DNA of 64,000 nucleotides, taken from assembly GCA_020809705.1 (NCBI GenBank), contig CP085831.1:310001-374000 (forward strand), given 5' to 3'. The notes below the pieces were generated by a model. That model saw only the letters and a program-made list of their open reading frames with translations, did not search any database and had not been told where the DNA came from. The position numbers and the translations under genes are program-made. Shown in pieces: positions 50,161 to 62,208 of the stretch (the first letter of the stretch is position 1; every line of letters starts with the position of its first letter). Source of the stretch: Calonectria ilicicola. Lineage: Eukaryota; Ascomycota; Sordariomycetes; Hypocreales; Nectriaceae.

Positions 50161-51286
50161 ATTTCTCTAGAACGATAAAAACGTTGTTTGGTGCGCAGAA
50201 TGTTCCAATTGATGGAGCGTTATGTTGACTAGGTGCTTGTGGACAGGCTTGTTAGCTGATGGAGGTAGACCATGCGACTAGAAAAGTGGTGATTACGTGA
50301 ATTTATACCACAAAACTGTAAAAGGGGGGCGGAAACCTTGCTTGTTCGAGCGTTTACTTTTGGCAAAAGTCCGCGGGCCATCTCCGCAAAACAAGGGGCA
50401 ATGACCACCCGCGCGGGTTTAAATTACCTGTGCTTTTCAATTCCAACCGTAATTAACGTTGTCGACTTACAAAAGCGCATTAGTGAACTAACTGGAAACT
50501 CCATCTCCCGGTAAGACAAGGACAAGCCATGCTCCCGTAAGAAATAAATCCATCAACCAAGTGATCAATCAAGCGTACCGATGTGCAAATTTTAACCCGC
50601 ATTTACACCGGCCGAGTATGATTCTTTTACTTCCCTCGTAGAATCAAATTAGAAGCTGATTAGCCTAAAAAGGGATAATATCAACCGGCTAATACCAAGC
50701 TATACTTATAAGTCGCTTATTGGCCTCTTGAGATATCTAGCTTCTAGAATAGCCGGCTCTGGGAAATGATTAGATTAGATACATCTCTAGCTTTCTATAG
50801 TATCAGTTAGCTACTAGTCATGATGAACCGTGAATCTTGGTTCTGGAAGCCGAAAGTCAGTAAGGCTGAAAGTTAGTCGTTGATTGATGGTTCGGTGGTT
50901 AGGAGCGTGCCATTGATTGTTAGAATATGATCGAAGATGGTGGACAATGTGCCTATTATAGTAGACATGTCTATTCTCAGTATAGTATCATTGATTGGTA
51001 AATGCTAATGTTAAACATGTCCTTGATGATCGGGACGCTGCTGGCTATTACGTTTATATTAAGGGAAGACGGAGATAATCACAGAAGGCATCGCCCAGGA
51101 ATGATACTCCTGAAGAATAATGTGGTAGGAACTGCTCTTTTGAGACGGCATGGAGAATGCATCTTCTAGAACACAACAATTGAAGCTGACGCCGTCAGAG
51201 GGGTCATGGAATGGAGATTTATGAGATAAGCACGACGTTTATACTCAGGCTATATCCAGCTACGAAATAGGATAGAAAATAAGTAT
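50161..51286. other. Intergenic
   Basis: No supported gene. Short inverted repeats occur around 50650-50760 (for example AGCCGGCT-like and TAGCTTCTAGAA). Confidence 0.4.
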
Positions 51287-53004
51287 TTAATTCTGACAGG
51301 TCCAGCAAGCCGCCTCATTAACATTGGCACATGAAAGATTGTATTCAGTCTTCTGAGAATAAGGACAAATCATTCTCTCGAATGTAGTACCTGTAACAGC
51401 AGGGAAGTTGACTATCAACGACTGGCGCTGTACCATTCTCGACCCAGGCGCGTAGTTTCTCGAAAAGGGTATTTGGCTGTCCACCTTGACCTCCCATGCA
51501 ATGGCTCAGACCTGGGATTGGGAAATATCGATAAAGGCTCTGAACGTCGGGGTGCTCGTCAGAAACTTGTGAATAATATTGGCGGGTACCTTCTTCCGGT
51601 ATAGCTGCATCTGCCTATTGCATGTGGCATTAGCTTTATGTAAAAGTATATTGGAACTGACGGGTGCCATAGTACGAGAAGGGCTATTGGAATGATGCAG
51701 TGAGTTCTCACCATGTCATGAAAAGTCACCATCTTTCCACCGGTATCACGGAAAGCAGAGAGGTAAACCTTGGCAGTATCCAGAAGTGAAGAAAACTCAT
51801 CTATTCCTCCTTGAACAAGGGCCTCGAACTGTTTTTGAGTCAGTATTGACGTATTAAAACTAGGGTCCTTGGCGAGATAGAGCTTGAACCAATCGGTGCC
51901 AAGTCCCGATGGTGATTCTCTGCAAAATCCGTTGCTGCAATTTGTAGAGGCTACGCCACCAATACTATAGAGGGGATGTATATTTCCTGTAACGTCAGTC
52001 CCAGGCACATATCTATGCCACAGATGTTTGCCGTCAGAATGCGATGTAATGCCGTGCCATGTGGCTTGCAGTACGCTCGCAGCACCAGCAGAGATGGTAA
52101 TATCGGAATTTGTTTCGTTGCAATGAACCCTTTTGCCAACCAAAGAAAATGGATCAAACTTGCAATTGTATGGATCATTGATCAAGCCATCTTAAATACC
52201 ATCCTTAGCATCACAATAAGCAATGGAAGCGAGGGTGAGGGCATCAAGCTCGCAGCCGCGAGGATAGGTCTTGACATTATTCATGTACTGCTGCGGCCAG
52301 TACATCGTGGGCGCGAGCTTGGGGGCATAGAATTTAGGTGCGGCTGCAGATATACCGTCATATGCGTCGGGGTAGTTCTGAGCCAGAGAAAGGCCCTGGC
52401 GACCACCCTAGGAACAGCCATTCCAGTATGAGTAGCGTGGCTGTTTGCCGTAGAATGATGACATTAGAGACTTGGCAATGACGGCCTATTTTTCGTCAGC
52501 ATAAAGCTCACCCATGATCCCTGGCATTCAACTAACCTGTTCACCTAAACCAACATGGCCAAAATTACGAAGGTTATTCCAGTTGACGACACCAGGCTCA
52601 TCAAAGACCCCGTTTATAATACCTCCTTGAGCACCAGCATCGGTAGTGATTGTTGCATATCCTTCAGATAAAGCGCCTGACATGGTAGCATATGAAAGAC
52701 GGATGCGACCGGCGTCGTTTCCTCCCCGGCCTACAGCCTGCAAACGCTCATTCCAATTGTTGGTTGGGAGCCATGCCTCCACTATAGGTTTATTGTTCTG
52801 CTTTAGGTGCTTGTACGTGACAGTAACATTACAAAATTCTGCGTTTTCAACATAAACGGCAGGCTGGACATAACGGAATGCTTCAGGAACATATGTTGTG
52901 TAGTTGGTCACAACTTTAGCTTCGATAGATAGGAACTCAACTCCGGATAATGATGGAGAAAATGTTTGAGGTAGGCAAGCTAGTATGAGGGAGGGCGTCA
53001 CCAT
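51287..53004 (-). pseudogene. Tannase/feruloyl esterase family protein, disabled (3 exons, about 522 codons)
   Basis: Exons are 53004-52537, 52485-51712 and 51614-51287, with introns of 51 and 97 bp. A hydrophobic signal-like start (MVTPSLILACL) is followed by the secreted tannase/feruloyl-esterase fold: GRGGNDAG, TDAGAQGG, YWNGCS at the nucleophile, a calcium-site-like DAKDGI/DGLINDP, the catalytic Asp region (TFHDM) and the His motif (GLSHCMGG). There are three lesions. TAG at 52408-52410 replaces the Gln in CSQGG, TAA at 52192-52194 falls inside the calcium loop, and one extra base near 51409-51413 shifts the frame before the Cys-rich C terminus. Both stops fit C-to-T changes. The intact enzyme would hydrolyse phenolic esters outside the cell. 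Confidence 0.86.
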
Positions 53005-53921
53005 GATGATCGTATGTGGTTTTTTAAAATGCGGAAGACGTTGGTGAGAGTGATTTGAGTTCTCCAAATACTTTACGGCAGGATCGTAGTCATTTATAGA
53101 GTAGCTCAGTATCCATAATATGACAGGGCTGGGTCAAAAGCTTGTTACCCCTTGGCTCATCTGAATCGAAGTCAAGTTGTTTGTACCGAGGTTGATTTTA
53201 GTTGACTCATCTCCGCGCTAGAGACGAGTCAGAAAGAACATAATAGACCTTGTATACTCTGAGAAAACCAAGGCTAGACCTACTTTCGTCACAACCTTCT
53301 CTACGGGATAACTTCTTCCTTTGCAGCGGGATTTATGATTGCCCCTACCGACTATTACATAATATCGTGTGGTACCGATATAGCCTTTTGAGACGACCAC
53401 TCGTTTGGTCATGGCCCGAAGCTGTTAAATGAGCCGTTGGACTAGCAATCCTGCATCAGACTGAATCACCACAGTTGTTCGGGGCGTGGTTACTCGGCAA
53501 TAATGGATACACCGGTGGAATTCGTTTAATACGCATGAATGACCGACCTGTCCGGGAAATTATGCTGTCACCTCAGCTTTGCCACTTGCACAGCTGCAGT
53601 AGTTAACCCCGGAAAATTATTATATTTAATTTAATTTAATTAATAAAAATATCTTTTAAATATAAAATAAAATAAAAAAGAAATATATTAAAAAAATAAT
53701 CTAAATAATAAAATCAAAATTTCCCTTGACAGAATAACGGGCGTTACCGTCCCGTCCGCAGTTTCTATGATGCCGCCATCTTGTTTTAGGTCATGATTTT
53801 AAGGGGATTGCTTTTTTGCTGAATACTGTTGATATTGTTCTATGAACAGGTTCCTATTCCAACCTTTCTGTACTTAGCCACCCCATGCGACTTGATCAAT
53901 CGTTGATGCACCTAAACCATC
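53005..53921. other. Intergenic with an AT-rich tract
   Basis: No supported gene. 53618-53722 is nearly pure A/T. Confidence 0.45.
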
Positions 53922-56566
53922 TTAAGCCCTTTTAGCGCCCTTCTCTGGTGAACACATGCCTGCGTCGCCTTGGTATGGTACGCAATACCCAGGCCGCAGG
54001 CTGTTGCCCAATGCCAGAGAGGGTCGATTGGCTGTGATCCCTCCCGTCGCATCGCCACTTTCCCTAGCTGATCCCAAATTGCATTGCTGTGTTAAAGGAT
54101 TCGGGCAATTTCCAGCATAACTATTTCCGTTGTGGTTGTTGCACTGTACCAAACACAAATTGTTGGTCCATGTCTCTCCGTCTGAGCATTGGAAGCTCAT
54201 GGGGACGCATGGAACGTGGGGGCCGCAATCCAACGAGGCGAGTTTTGGGTCGCATACTTTGACTTTGTGGACTCTTGACGGACGTGATTTGCCATCTACA
54301 AGAGTGTTGGGAGTTGTATCTCCCGCAAGAGGAGAGTGTAGACCAAGGTCAGGCCTCACTTCGCCGATTGTGTTTGAGGGCGGCGAGGTAGTCGAGTTTG
54401 AAGATACGAACCCCGAAATACAACGTGAATCGTCAACCCATGCAGCGTAACTGACGTCCCTCCAGAGAGCACTCATATTGAAGGCATTTTCCATTGTAAA
54501 GTATAGACGACAGTCGGCTGGTAGGTACTTGAATTGGAGAGGCGTTCCAGTATCATCATTCTTGCGAATCTGGTCGCGCAGATTGAAGGTCACATAATTG
54601 ACGAAAATATCCGGGTCACGATTCTCAGGGAGCACAGACTTTACAGAATGACTCCATTCACGGGCTTGTCCAAAGTCGTCGTAGATGTCTGAGGCCAAGT
54701 AAGGTGCGGCACCACGTGTGCCTCCAGTCGCCTGCATTGGCCTATCGTCGGGGCGACCACCGACAACAACGGTCTTGACGCCAGCCTCGGCCAGCATTTA
54801 AACTAAAAGTGAACAGGTCGAGCTACAAGACCCATCTGTTAATACGACGACATTTTTTGGATCCCACTCAGGCTTTGTAGCCCCGCTCCCTTCCGTGTAG
54901 TCGAGTGGAACCCATCCATCGAAGTTCGCAGCGTCAAATACTTCGTTATGAAGATCGTATCGTTCCTATTGTCAAGTCAGTTCATAAATATTCTTCATTA
55001 AACAAAAACCAGGTAATAACGTACTGTAAGTGAGAATTGATCCCCATGAAAATTCCTTGGGCCATAATACTGCACCCATGAAGTAAAGTTGTGACCCGTC
55101 TCTGAATTCAGCCTATCCAATATGACCCACTCGCTAGCCTCAAGTAGAATCTTATTGTCGTCGTCCGTGGACAAATGTTTCCAGTGGTCATTAAAAACCT
55201 CGCCCAGAGAGTTGGCGAGTTGATGACTTCTGCGTCTGCTTCCCGCGAACGGAACTTGTCCAGGAAAGAACTGCTTGAAAGTAACAAACGCAAGCATGAC
55301 AAGACCCCCCATGTTCTCTTGCAGGTCAATAACAACTTTTTCTAGCTTTGCGGCATGTGCGCCAACGATGAAGTCCTGCACAGCTTGAGAGAAGTTTCCA
55401 ATGTCCCAGCCAGACTGATCAAATGATGGGATGCTCAGTACGCCGGTTTTCGTGTCATTAAGAAAATAGCCAGTGACAAAGCCCAAGCTTGAATCACTCA
55501 TGGTCTTTTGAATGATGTCTGGGTTATCCGGATACGCTTTACTGTAATTGTAGGGGATTACGACAGAACTAGAATCACCATCTCCACTGACAGCCCCGCT
55601 GGTATATGTGTTGTTGAAAGCCGCAGGCAGACGCATCTCATCGTATGAGGCTGGCAATAATCCAAGCACAAAGTAGTTGTAAAAGTCACCACCAGTTCTC
55701 AGTGGCCCAGTGTAGTATGGCTCTGAGTAAATGGCCAACCACCAGGTCTTGTACTCTGTTCCGTTGGCAAATTTGAAATCTAGCGCGTCGCCTGGGTAGA
55801 AGGTCATGCCGCCACTAAGCGTGCTTAGACCTCCCTGAATGTCTCGGGCTGGATTTGACATCAACCCGTTCCAATCAGAATGTGGTTCCAGCATGCCTAC
55901 AGACTGCAAGGCAGCCAGCTGGGACAGAAAGGTGACCACATCCACACCGTTGATGGACTCCACTGGGGATATATGATCAACTATTCCGTCTCTAAGATCC
56001 ACCAAATCGTCTTTGATATATATCTTTGGCTCCTCTTTCCCATCTGTAGACACGGAAACAAGGTCCAGGGGACTGGCAAAGACAAAGGCAGCAAGGACAC
56101 CGGCATATAGTTGGACATGTGCATCGTGCATACGATAGACGACATGCTGTAGAGCTGCCTCGAATGCATATTCGTTCGGATAAATTCCGGCGGTCACATT
56201 TCGCTTAATGACTTCCAACTCGTGCAAAACATCGATCCCTGGTTGCTGATAGCCGTCGGGGGGCTGTTTCAGATAGGCCAACGTGCTTTGGAACAAAATA
56301 CTGGTATTGTAGTAGTCGATGAATTGCAGTGCGACGGATGGGGTGAATGGTACGCTATTAAGACAGGCGTAGGCATCTGATGCGTAGAATACAAAGCTGG
56401 TGGCATTATTTACGTAGTCAATAATATCGCCACAGATTGTTGAATCAGGTTCATCACGCTTGGTGAGTGATGGGTGGCTGGGTACAACTCGTGTAGGCCT
56501 TGTTGGACTGCCAGCAGATAGGCTGACCAAGCCGCATATAAGGACAGGTAAAAGAATGAATAACAT
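53922..56566 (-). pseudogene. Secreted S41-type (CPAF-like) serine protease with one in-frame stop (2 exons, 861 codons)
   Basis: Exons are 56566-55025 (514 codons) and 54965-53922, with a 59-bp intron (GTACGT...ACAATAG). The start at 56566 gives a signal peptide (MLFILLPVLICGLVSLS); an in-frame ATG at 56608 is possible. A KR site and many N-glycosylation sites follow. The C-terminal half has the S41 layout: VVIDLQENMGG, then VVVLTDGSCSSTCSLL holding the catalytic Ser (about 560). TAA at 54798-54800 (codon 570) lies ten residues after that serine, where CAA would keep the frame. After it the frame is open to the end with a Cys-rich tail. This family resembles fungal secreted proteases with a CPAF-type domain. 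The active centre is split by the stop, so it is probably inactive unless readthrough occurs. Confidence 0.83.
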
Positions 56567-57692
56567 GACTACAGTCAACGAAAGAAATAAAGAAGGATTG
56601 ATGCACAAAAGATAAGCTTAGCATATTTATTCATTTGGGGGCCGTCAGCCTTTTTATCCTTTAGATGTTGGTAGATTACATCTGGCCGCGCTGCAAGGCC
56701 ACCAGCAGGCTGAAGCTGCGATGAGACTGCAGGTCAACCAAACGGTCCACAACCGCAGCCACCTGACGAATTCCTAACGGCCTCCTAGGTGCACTCTATC
56801 CAATCAGGTAAGGCTCCATCTTGACAATGAGGCGGTGGCGGCTCCAAAGTCCAAATATCTTCCTACTGCTGCAAGCCACGCAGACTCAGCCTGCACTTTG
56901 CAAGCAAGCCTCGGTAAAGTAAGCGATACAATAATTATGGCAGCAATATTAATTTATAATTCACAGAAATATATAAATGACAAGTCTCGGATGACACGGC
57001 CACTACATTTAAATGCCTACTCCAACTATAATCGCCGGTGCAGAATTCAAAAGCACCTCCAGGTATACGGCGGTATGCCTGGTCCTCTACAAAGTGCAAG
57101 CTGAAATTATAAGACACATATTAAGTCAGCCGTAACAGCCGACAGGCCAATAGCATCCACCTTCCACGTTGTAATGGCTTACCATTTCACTGTTCAGCTT
57201 GCCGTCATACCCGTGAGGCGGCTGACAAATGACACTCTCCGAAACCCAATTTACACAGGCCTCATCAAGCCCAATCAAGTCAAGAAATTTTGATGCAGGT
57301 TCATCATGTGCGGGATGAGAATTCCCTTCCTACTAGATCGGAAATCCACGCGCCGGATGTAGGGGTATCGGATTTTGCCAGTTCGCGACCTGCCTCGTCT
57401 GTAATCGGTCCGCGTGTGGCTGTGTCCTTCAAACTACTCAGCACTAGGGTCGATTGGCTCGGAGGTCACGATGCCAACCCTTTTTGCCTTACGGTCCGGT
57501 CCATCTTATCAAGCAAGAACCTTTCTGCCTAAGTAGCCTTATTTCTGAAAATTCGATCTCTACAGACGTCCAGATCAGCTGATTGCACTACTTCCATTAC
57601 CAAGATAATCACGTGCTCAATGCTGTGACCAGCACTTGGTACAGCCCTCTTTGGTCTTGCGTGATCGATTCTCCCCGATCTTCTCCAACGCA
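56567..57692. other. Intergenic between the protease and the NACHT gene
   Basis: No supported gene. It would carry the divergent promoters of the S41 gene and the NACHT gene. Confidence 0.45.
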
Positions 57693-59594
57693 ATGGCTCT
57701 CACAAGTGACCAAAGACTATGCAAAGATATGTTAAGCGAGACGACACTTCATCCAGCTCTTGCTGAGCGCTACGACCTCGGTCCTGATGTCTACCGCAAG
57801 CTCCTAACAGGCATCCTCGACCATGAGGGCTTTGAATATTGGCATAAGGGAGAAGAGAATTGGGTGCTACGTTGCTCTGGTTCTCCTGGATCAGGGAAGG
57901 TAAAGTTACGCGCACACTATGAATTCGGCGTAAACATTTCGTATTCTAATCATCAAAGACCACCCTTGTTGAACTAGCCCGTCAAAAGCTTCACGAAGAG
58001 TATCACTCCAAGGGTGGTGCTATCGCAACCATCTTTATTATTGAGGATGTTCGATCGAATGAAGGTAGCTTCATAGAGGATATGTTAATTTCTATTCTCC
58101 GTCAGCTCATGGCGGATCACTCATGTAATAATCATGACAGACCTTGTTCAGTATCAGAAGCTACGACCGAATACTTGGACGCTCGCGCTGTTGGCCAACG
58201 AGGGGCTACTCGCATTCGGTTAATCAGAAATGCGCTAAATAAATGCATATCTAGCCTGGAACATTCTTTCCTTTTAGTGGATGGGATTGACCGATGCCCT
58301 TCTGCAATAGATTTTTTTCTTGAGGATGAGTTCCCTCGGTTTAAGGAATGGGGACTGAGGATATTCACTACATCAAGAATACCGTGCCTGGTTATGCCTT
58401 TCGAGTACGATTCAAATTGCGACTTCGAAAATGAAGGCTGCCCTGACCCCGAGCGACGACATGTCTATTGGACATGCCGCCAATGTGATCCAGAAGGAAA
58501 TGAGATGGTAATTTGCGCTGCTTGTAAGGAACGAGGCTGTCATGAGTGGTCAGTAGGATTCTCTTATCAACAGAGGCCGTAAACTCTAACAACATTTTAC
58601 TGGAGAACATAACTTAATACAGCCTTACTCTCATGTTGATCTTGACATTAGTCTTAGTAGCGGAATGCTGATGAGCGAATTTATCTCAGAAGCCCTGGAA
58701 CAAGAGCATGGTGATCTGGGCCTCCATTCGACTACAGAACAGAAGCCCCCACATTCCAGACTAGGGGCTCAGCTCATTGCCTCCATCGGAGAGGACGATG
58801 TGAAATCAGTTGTGGAAGATCTAGTCAGCCGTACTAGTAACAACATTGCTTTAGCGCGCGCTCGTCTAGACTTAATCAACAATGAAGACTCCGTGGAAGC
58901 CTTTCGGAACGTGGGAGATCGACTGCCTGCAAACATCACGGCATTGTTTGATGCAGGTATGAATTCGATCGAAACACAATCCCATAGCCAGCGCGATCTT
59001 GGACTGCGAGCCATTGCAGCAGCCGCCCACGGCGACGAAAACGGCGAGAAAGGCGTACAGCTTGAGAAGTTAGATTTGTGGCTAAACGAAGCTGCATCTC
59101 TGGGATCTCGGTTGCCATCCGGAACCGCTCACTTGCCACATCGTGGGCTAGATGAGATATTGCACGCTAGTAAAGGCTTTTTGACCGTTGATCCTCTCTC
59201 AGAGGAGGAACCTATAATTTTGAGGCCTTATCATGTGGACTTTGCCACCTACGCTGCCGAAGGCTACAACGAATCGCTCGTCTGGGCATCATCACAACTG
59301 CGGTTTGGGAGATTGCTTGAAGGGAGAAAGCTAAGCCGCATCCACACCTTTGCTGAGAACCAAGCATGGAATATGACGGAACAAAAACAGAAGACCCCAT
59401 TTCGGAATACGCAGGCAAAAATGACAGGACCTTCACTAATAAGAAGCACCGACAAGGAGCGATTCATTCTGAATCAGGAAATGCAGACGACAAAGCGTCC
59501 AGGTACTAGGACAGTTGAAAGTGAGAACCTTGGGATGAAAGCTGGTGCCAAATTTAGATTATCTCGTAGTAACACTAGTTGGCAAGGGGTGTGA
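57693..59594 (+). CDS. STAND/NACHT-type NTPase with a short Cys-rich finger, no repeat domain (3 exons, 590 aa)
   Basis: Exons are 57693-57899, 57959-58552 and 58623-59594, with introns of 59 and 70 bp and all phases zero. Intron 1 splits the P-loop, joining GSPGSGK (63-69) to TTL. The Walker B-like motif is LLVDGIDR (174-181) and the sensor-like motif is TTSR (206-209), as in fungal NACHT/NWD proteins. A ZZ-like finger (Cys at 242, 245, 255, 258 and 263) interrupts the ATPase region. A winged-helix-like segment comes next (KLDLWLNEAASLG...GFLTVDPLSEEEPIILRPYHVDFATY). The C terminus is a basic tail without ankyrin, WD40 or TPR repeats, and no N-terminal effector domain is seen. Such proteins act in non-self recognition and cell death. 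A partial NLR that works with the adjoining HET protein is inference. Confidence 0.84.
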
Positions 59595-59602
59595 TCAATA
59601 CG

Positions 59603-62208
59603 TTAGCGCAACGCAATACAAATCCCATCGTCGAGTCCGTGAATATCACCACTATTCATAACATCTTCGGGAATATCTGTTTCTTCCTCATTCCCACCAC
59701 ACCCCGCATCGTCCCTTCTATCCATACGTCTCCGAAAAAGAATCCACCTTTCCGATCCAATTGAAATAAAAAGAGCTTCACCTTCTAGTTCTCCCATTGG
59801 ATCAGATCTAAAGCAGCAGGTTCTCCGCAAGTTTTCCCATGTCGCGTAGCCTAAATCTTGGAATTTCAAGGCGCCAAACCTCCGATAGGTGTTTCCATCC
59901 AACCTCTCGACAAGAATCCCCACACCAGTATATTTGGTCATTTCCAACTCCTCTTCTTCCAACCAAACTTGTTGCCCCTTTTCTAGTGGCTGGCCCTTGA
60001 GCGAGCAGCTGGCGGCTAGTATGATGAAATCGACTTCTTTCTGATCGCTTATGGGGATGGTGTCAGGAAATGCTGGTATACTCTCCAGTTCCACATCTGC
60101 ACCAAGCCTCAGAGCCCAGTCGAACGTACCTGGGACCCTACTCATAAGTCTCCGAACAACATGTCCCTTCAGCTTGATCTCAGGAGATTTAAGCGTTGGT
60201 GGCTCGTCCCAAATACTGTCCTTCTCGGCATCTTGGTCTTGGACCATATCACGCCCATTTTCCGCGGCCGACGGCGCTTCAGCGGAGCCCTGTTCCGCGA
60301 TGCGACCTAACCGCGCTGCTGGCTGATTCTTCGCATTAAATTTGGAGATCCAACTTTTATCCATCTCAGCTTTCTTTTTTTCCATGTCCTCCAATACCTC
60401 TGACCACATCTGCTCGGGACGTGCCCCCGCTGTGTTGGAAAAGAGTCGCGTCACCAGCTGAAGCTGCGGCTCCTTGTCGTCGATCGCCTCAACCACAAAA
60501 CACCTGGCATCTGTAGATATCCGAGGCGCAACCTCTATTTCTCCCTGGACACTCATCCACGACCAAGTTGGAAAATCCAGCAGAGCGCTTGAACGTGTTG
60601 CGTTGTGATCCGCGACTCTCCAACATAATTGCTCGACCAGGTTCTTGGACCACAACCCCGCGCCAAAATCTTCACCCAGCGCATCACGCACAAGCTTAGC
60701 GACACCCCAAATGGCCATTAATTTGTCCGACTGGTTCGTGAGATTGCATGAAGTATAGGCGCGGACAGCATCACGCCAAAACACCTCGAGAGATGAGTCT
60801 CCAATCGGTCGTATAGACAGGGCTGATTGCTGGAGGCGGTGGCGCCACTGGCGGTCTACTGCGGCAACAGGCGCGTCAATCGGAAGTGGGAGCCCGCTAG
60901 GAATGCCCTCAGATGCCGTGATTGTGGAGCACTCCCAAAACATCTGTTGACTCGAAAAGTGCAGGATTCTGGGAGAAAGCATGCGCTCTAAAAAAGAAAA
61001 TATGTCTGTTAGTGGATATTTGCTCTTTGTTGTTTCAATATGTTGGTAACTTGCCTTGAAATACCCATCCGCGAGTATAAAGAACTTCGGCCAGCAGGCC
61101 TTCTTCATAAACTTTGTCAGGCACAGCCCGCCATGCCCGACGCTTAAATAAAACAGTGTCTTTGGTAGGAATAAACCGAGCAGGAAGAATCTTGTGTATG
61201 TCCTCGGGTTCCCTTGTCTGAAACAAGCCTCCGTTCCTATCAGAAGATGCGACCGCAGCGATATTGCAGTACGAATTCCGGTAGACTTTGTGCATGAGTT
61301 TGCCCTCCTTGCTGAAGTCAGAAGGCTTGGTCTGCAATATATTCGATTGGTTTGCGAAATTTCCTTCTTCCTCTTTGCCCAAATGTTCTTGAGTCTGTGC
61401 TTCTTTTGATTGTTGGATGATGCAAAGTGAGTCGATCCAAATATGTCTGATATTGAGGTTTCGTGCCACTTGGATTGCGTCGACAAAATTTTTATTTGTC
61501 TTTATTTCTTTCCATGGTACACCTTCTGTCGTAAAAGCAATAAAATTGCTATCTAGGAGGTTGATAAATTGCTCTCTCCCCCAGCAATGGCTCAGAGTCG
61601 CATAAGGGCCATGGATATGCTCCTCCTTAGTCAACACCACGCGACAAAAATCGGGCGGCCATTTCGATTTAGGAGAGCCGACGTCAAGCAACCGAGTTGG
61701 GACAAAATCTTGTCGGCTATGTTTTCTTTTGCACTTGGGGTGATTTTCGAGACAATTCCGCATCCAGTTAGACATTTGAGACCAAGCCGCATCTGAATTG
61801 GTTCCATGACCGAGATCCCCATGATCTGGAATTCTGCCGAGGTCTACCCTCCGGTTAATTCACGTACACATTGACAATTATAAAATTAAAAAAAAAAAAA
61901 AGAAAAAGAAAAAGAAAAGAAAGAAAAAAGCAAGGCATACCTTCTTCTGGCACAAAATAGAATACTCTGTCAGGGAGATGCTCCCACTCGGAGTGACTCG
62001 GTCTGAATCGTAGTACAACTACCCCCATGTCTCTCCAGATTCCAGCACACGGGACCGACAGAACAAGCAGATCATAATGGCAATTTCTTCTGGCAAGGTG
62101 CGTTGCAGAATCCCGAAGGTGATCGAGCTTCAAGCCTTATCTACACCTCATTTTACCATGTTTTAGATGGCATGGCTGACACAGCAAAGGCAGCAATGTT
62201 CTGCACAT
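59603..62208 (-). pseudogene. HET-domain protein, full frame but with an early TAA (3 exons, 813 codons)
   Basis: Exons are 62208-61941, 61843-61055 and 60987-59603, and phases close exactly. Intron 1 (97 bp) holds the long T/C tract. Intron 2 is GC-AG (GCAAGT...TTTTTTAG) and joins GWVFQ to ERMLSPRILHF, the canonical HET block 3. Blocks 1 and 2 are also present: PYATLSHCWG (169-178) and IWIDSLCIIQ (224-233). The C-terminal 450 residues have a charged, low-complexity centre. An in-frame TAA at 62137-62139 follows the first 23 codons (start MCRTLLPLLCQPC); CAA would restore it. A shorter product from a later ATG, or an unseen upstream exon, would leave the HET domain intact, so the gene may still be active. 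HET domains trigger incompatibility-type cell death in fungi. The stop lies 8 bp from that of the convergent NACHT gene. Confidence 0.8.

Noticed and set aside
61887..61926. A/G-rich run as a microsatellite of interest
   Set aside because: It is the pyrimidine tract of HET intron 1 seen from the other strand.
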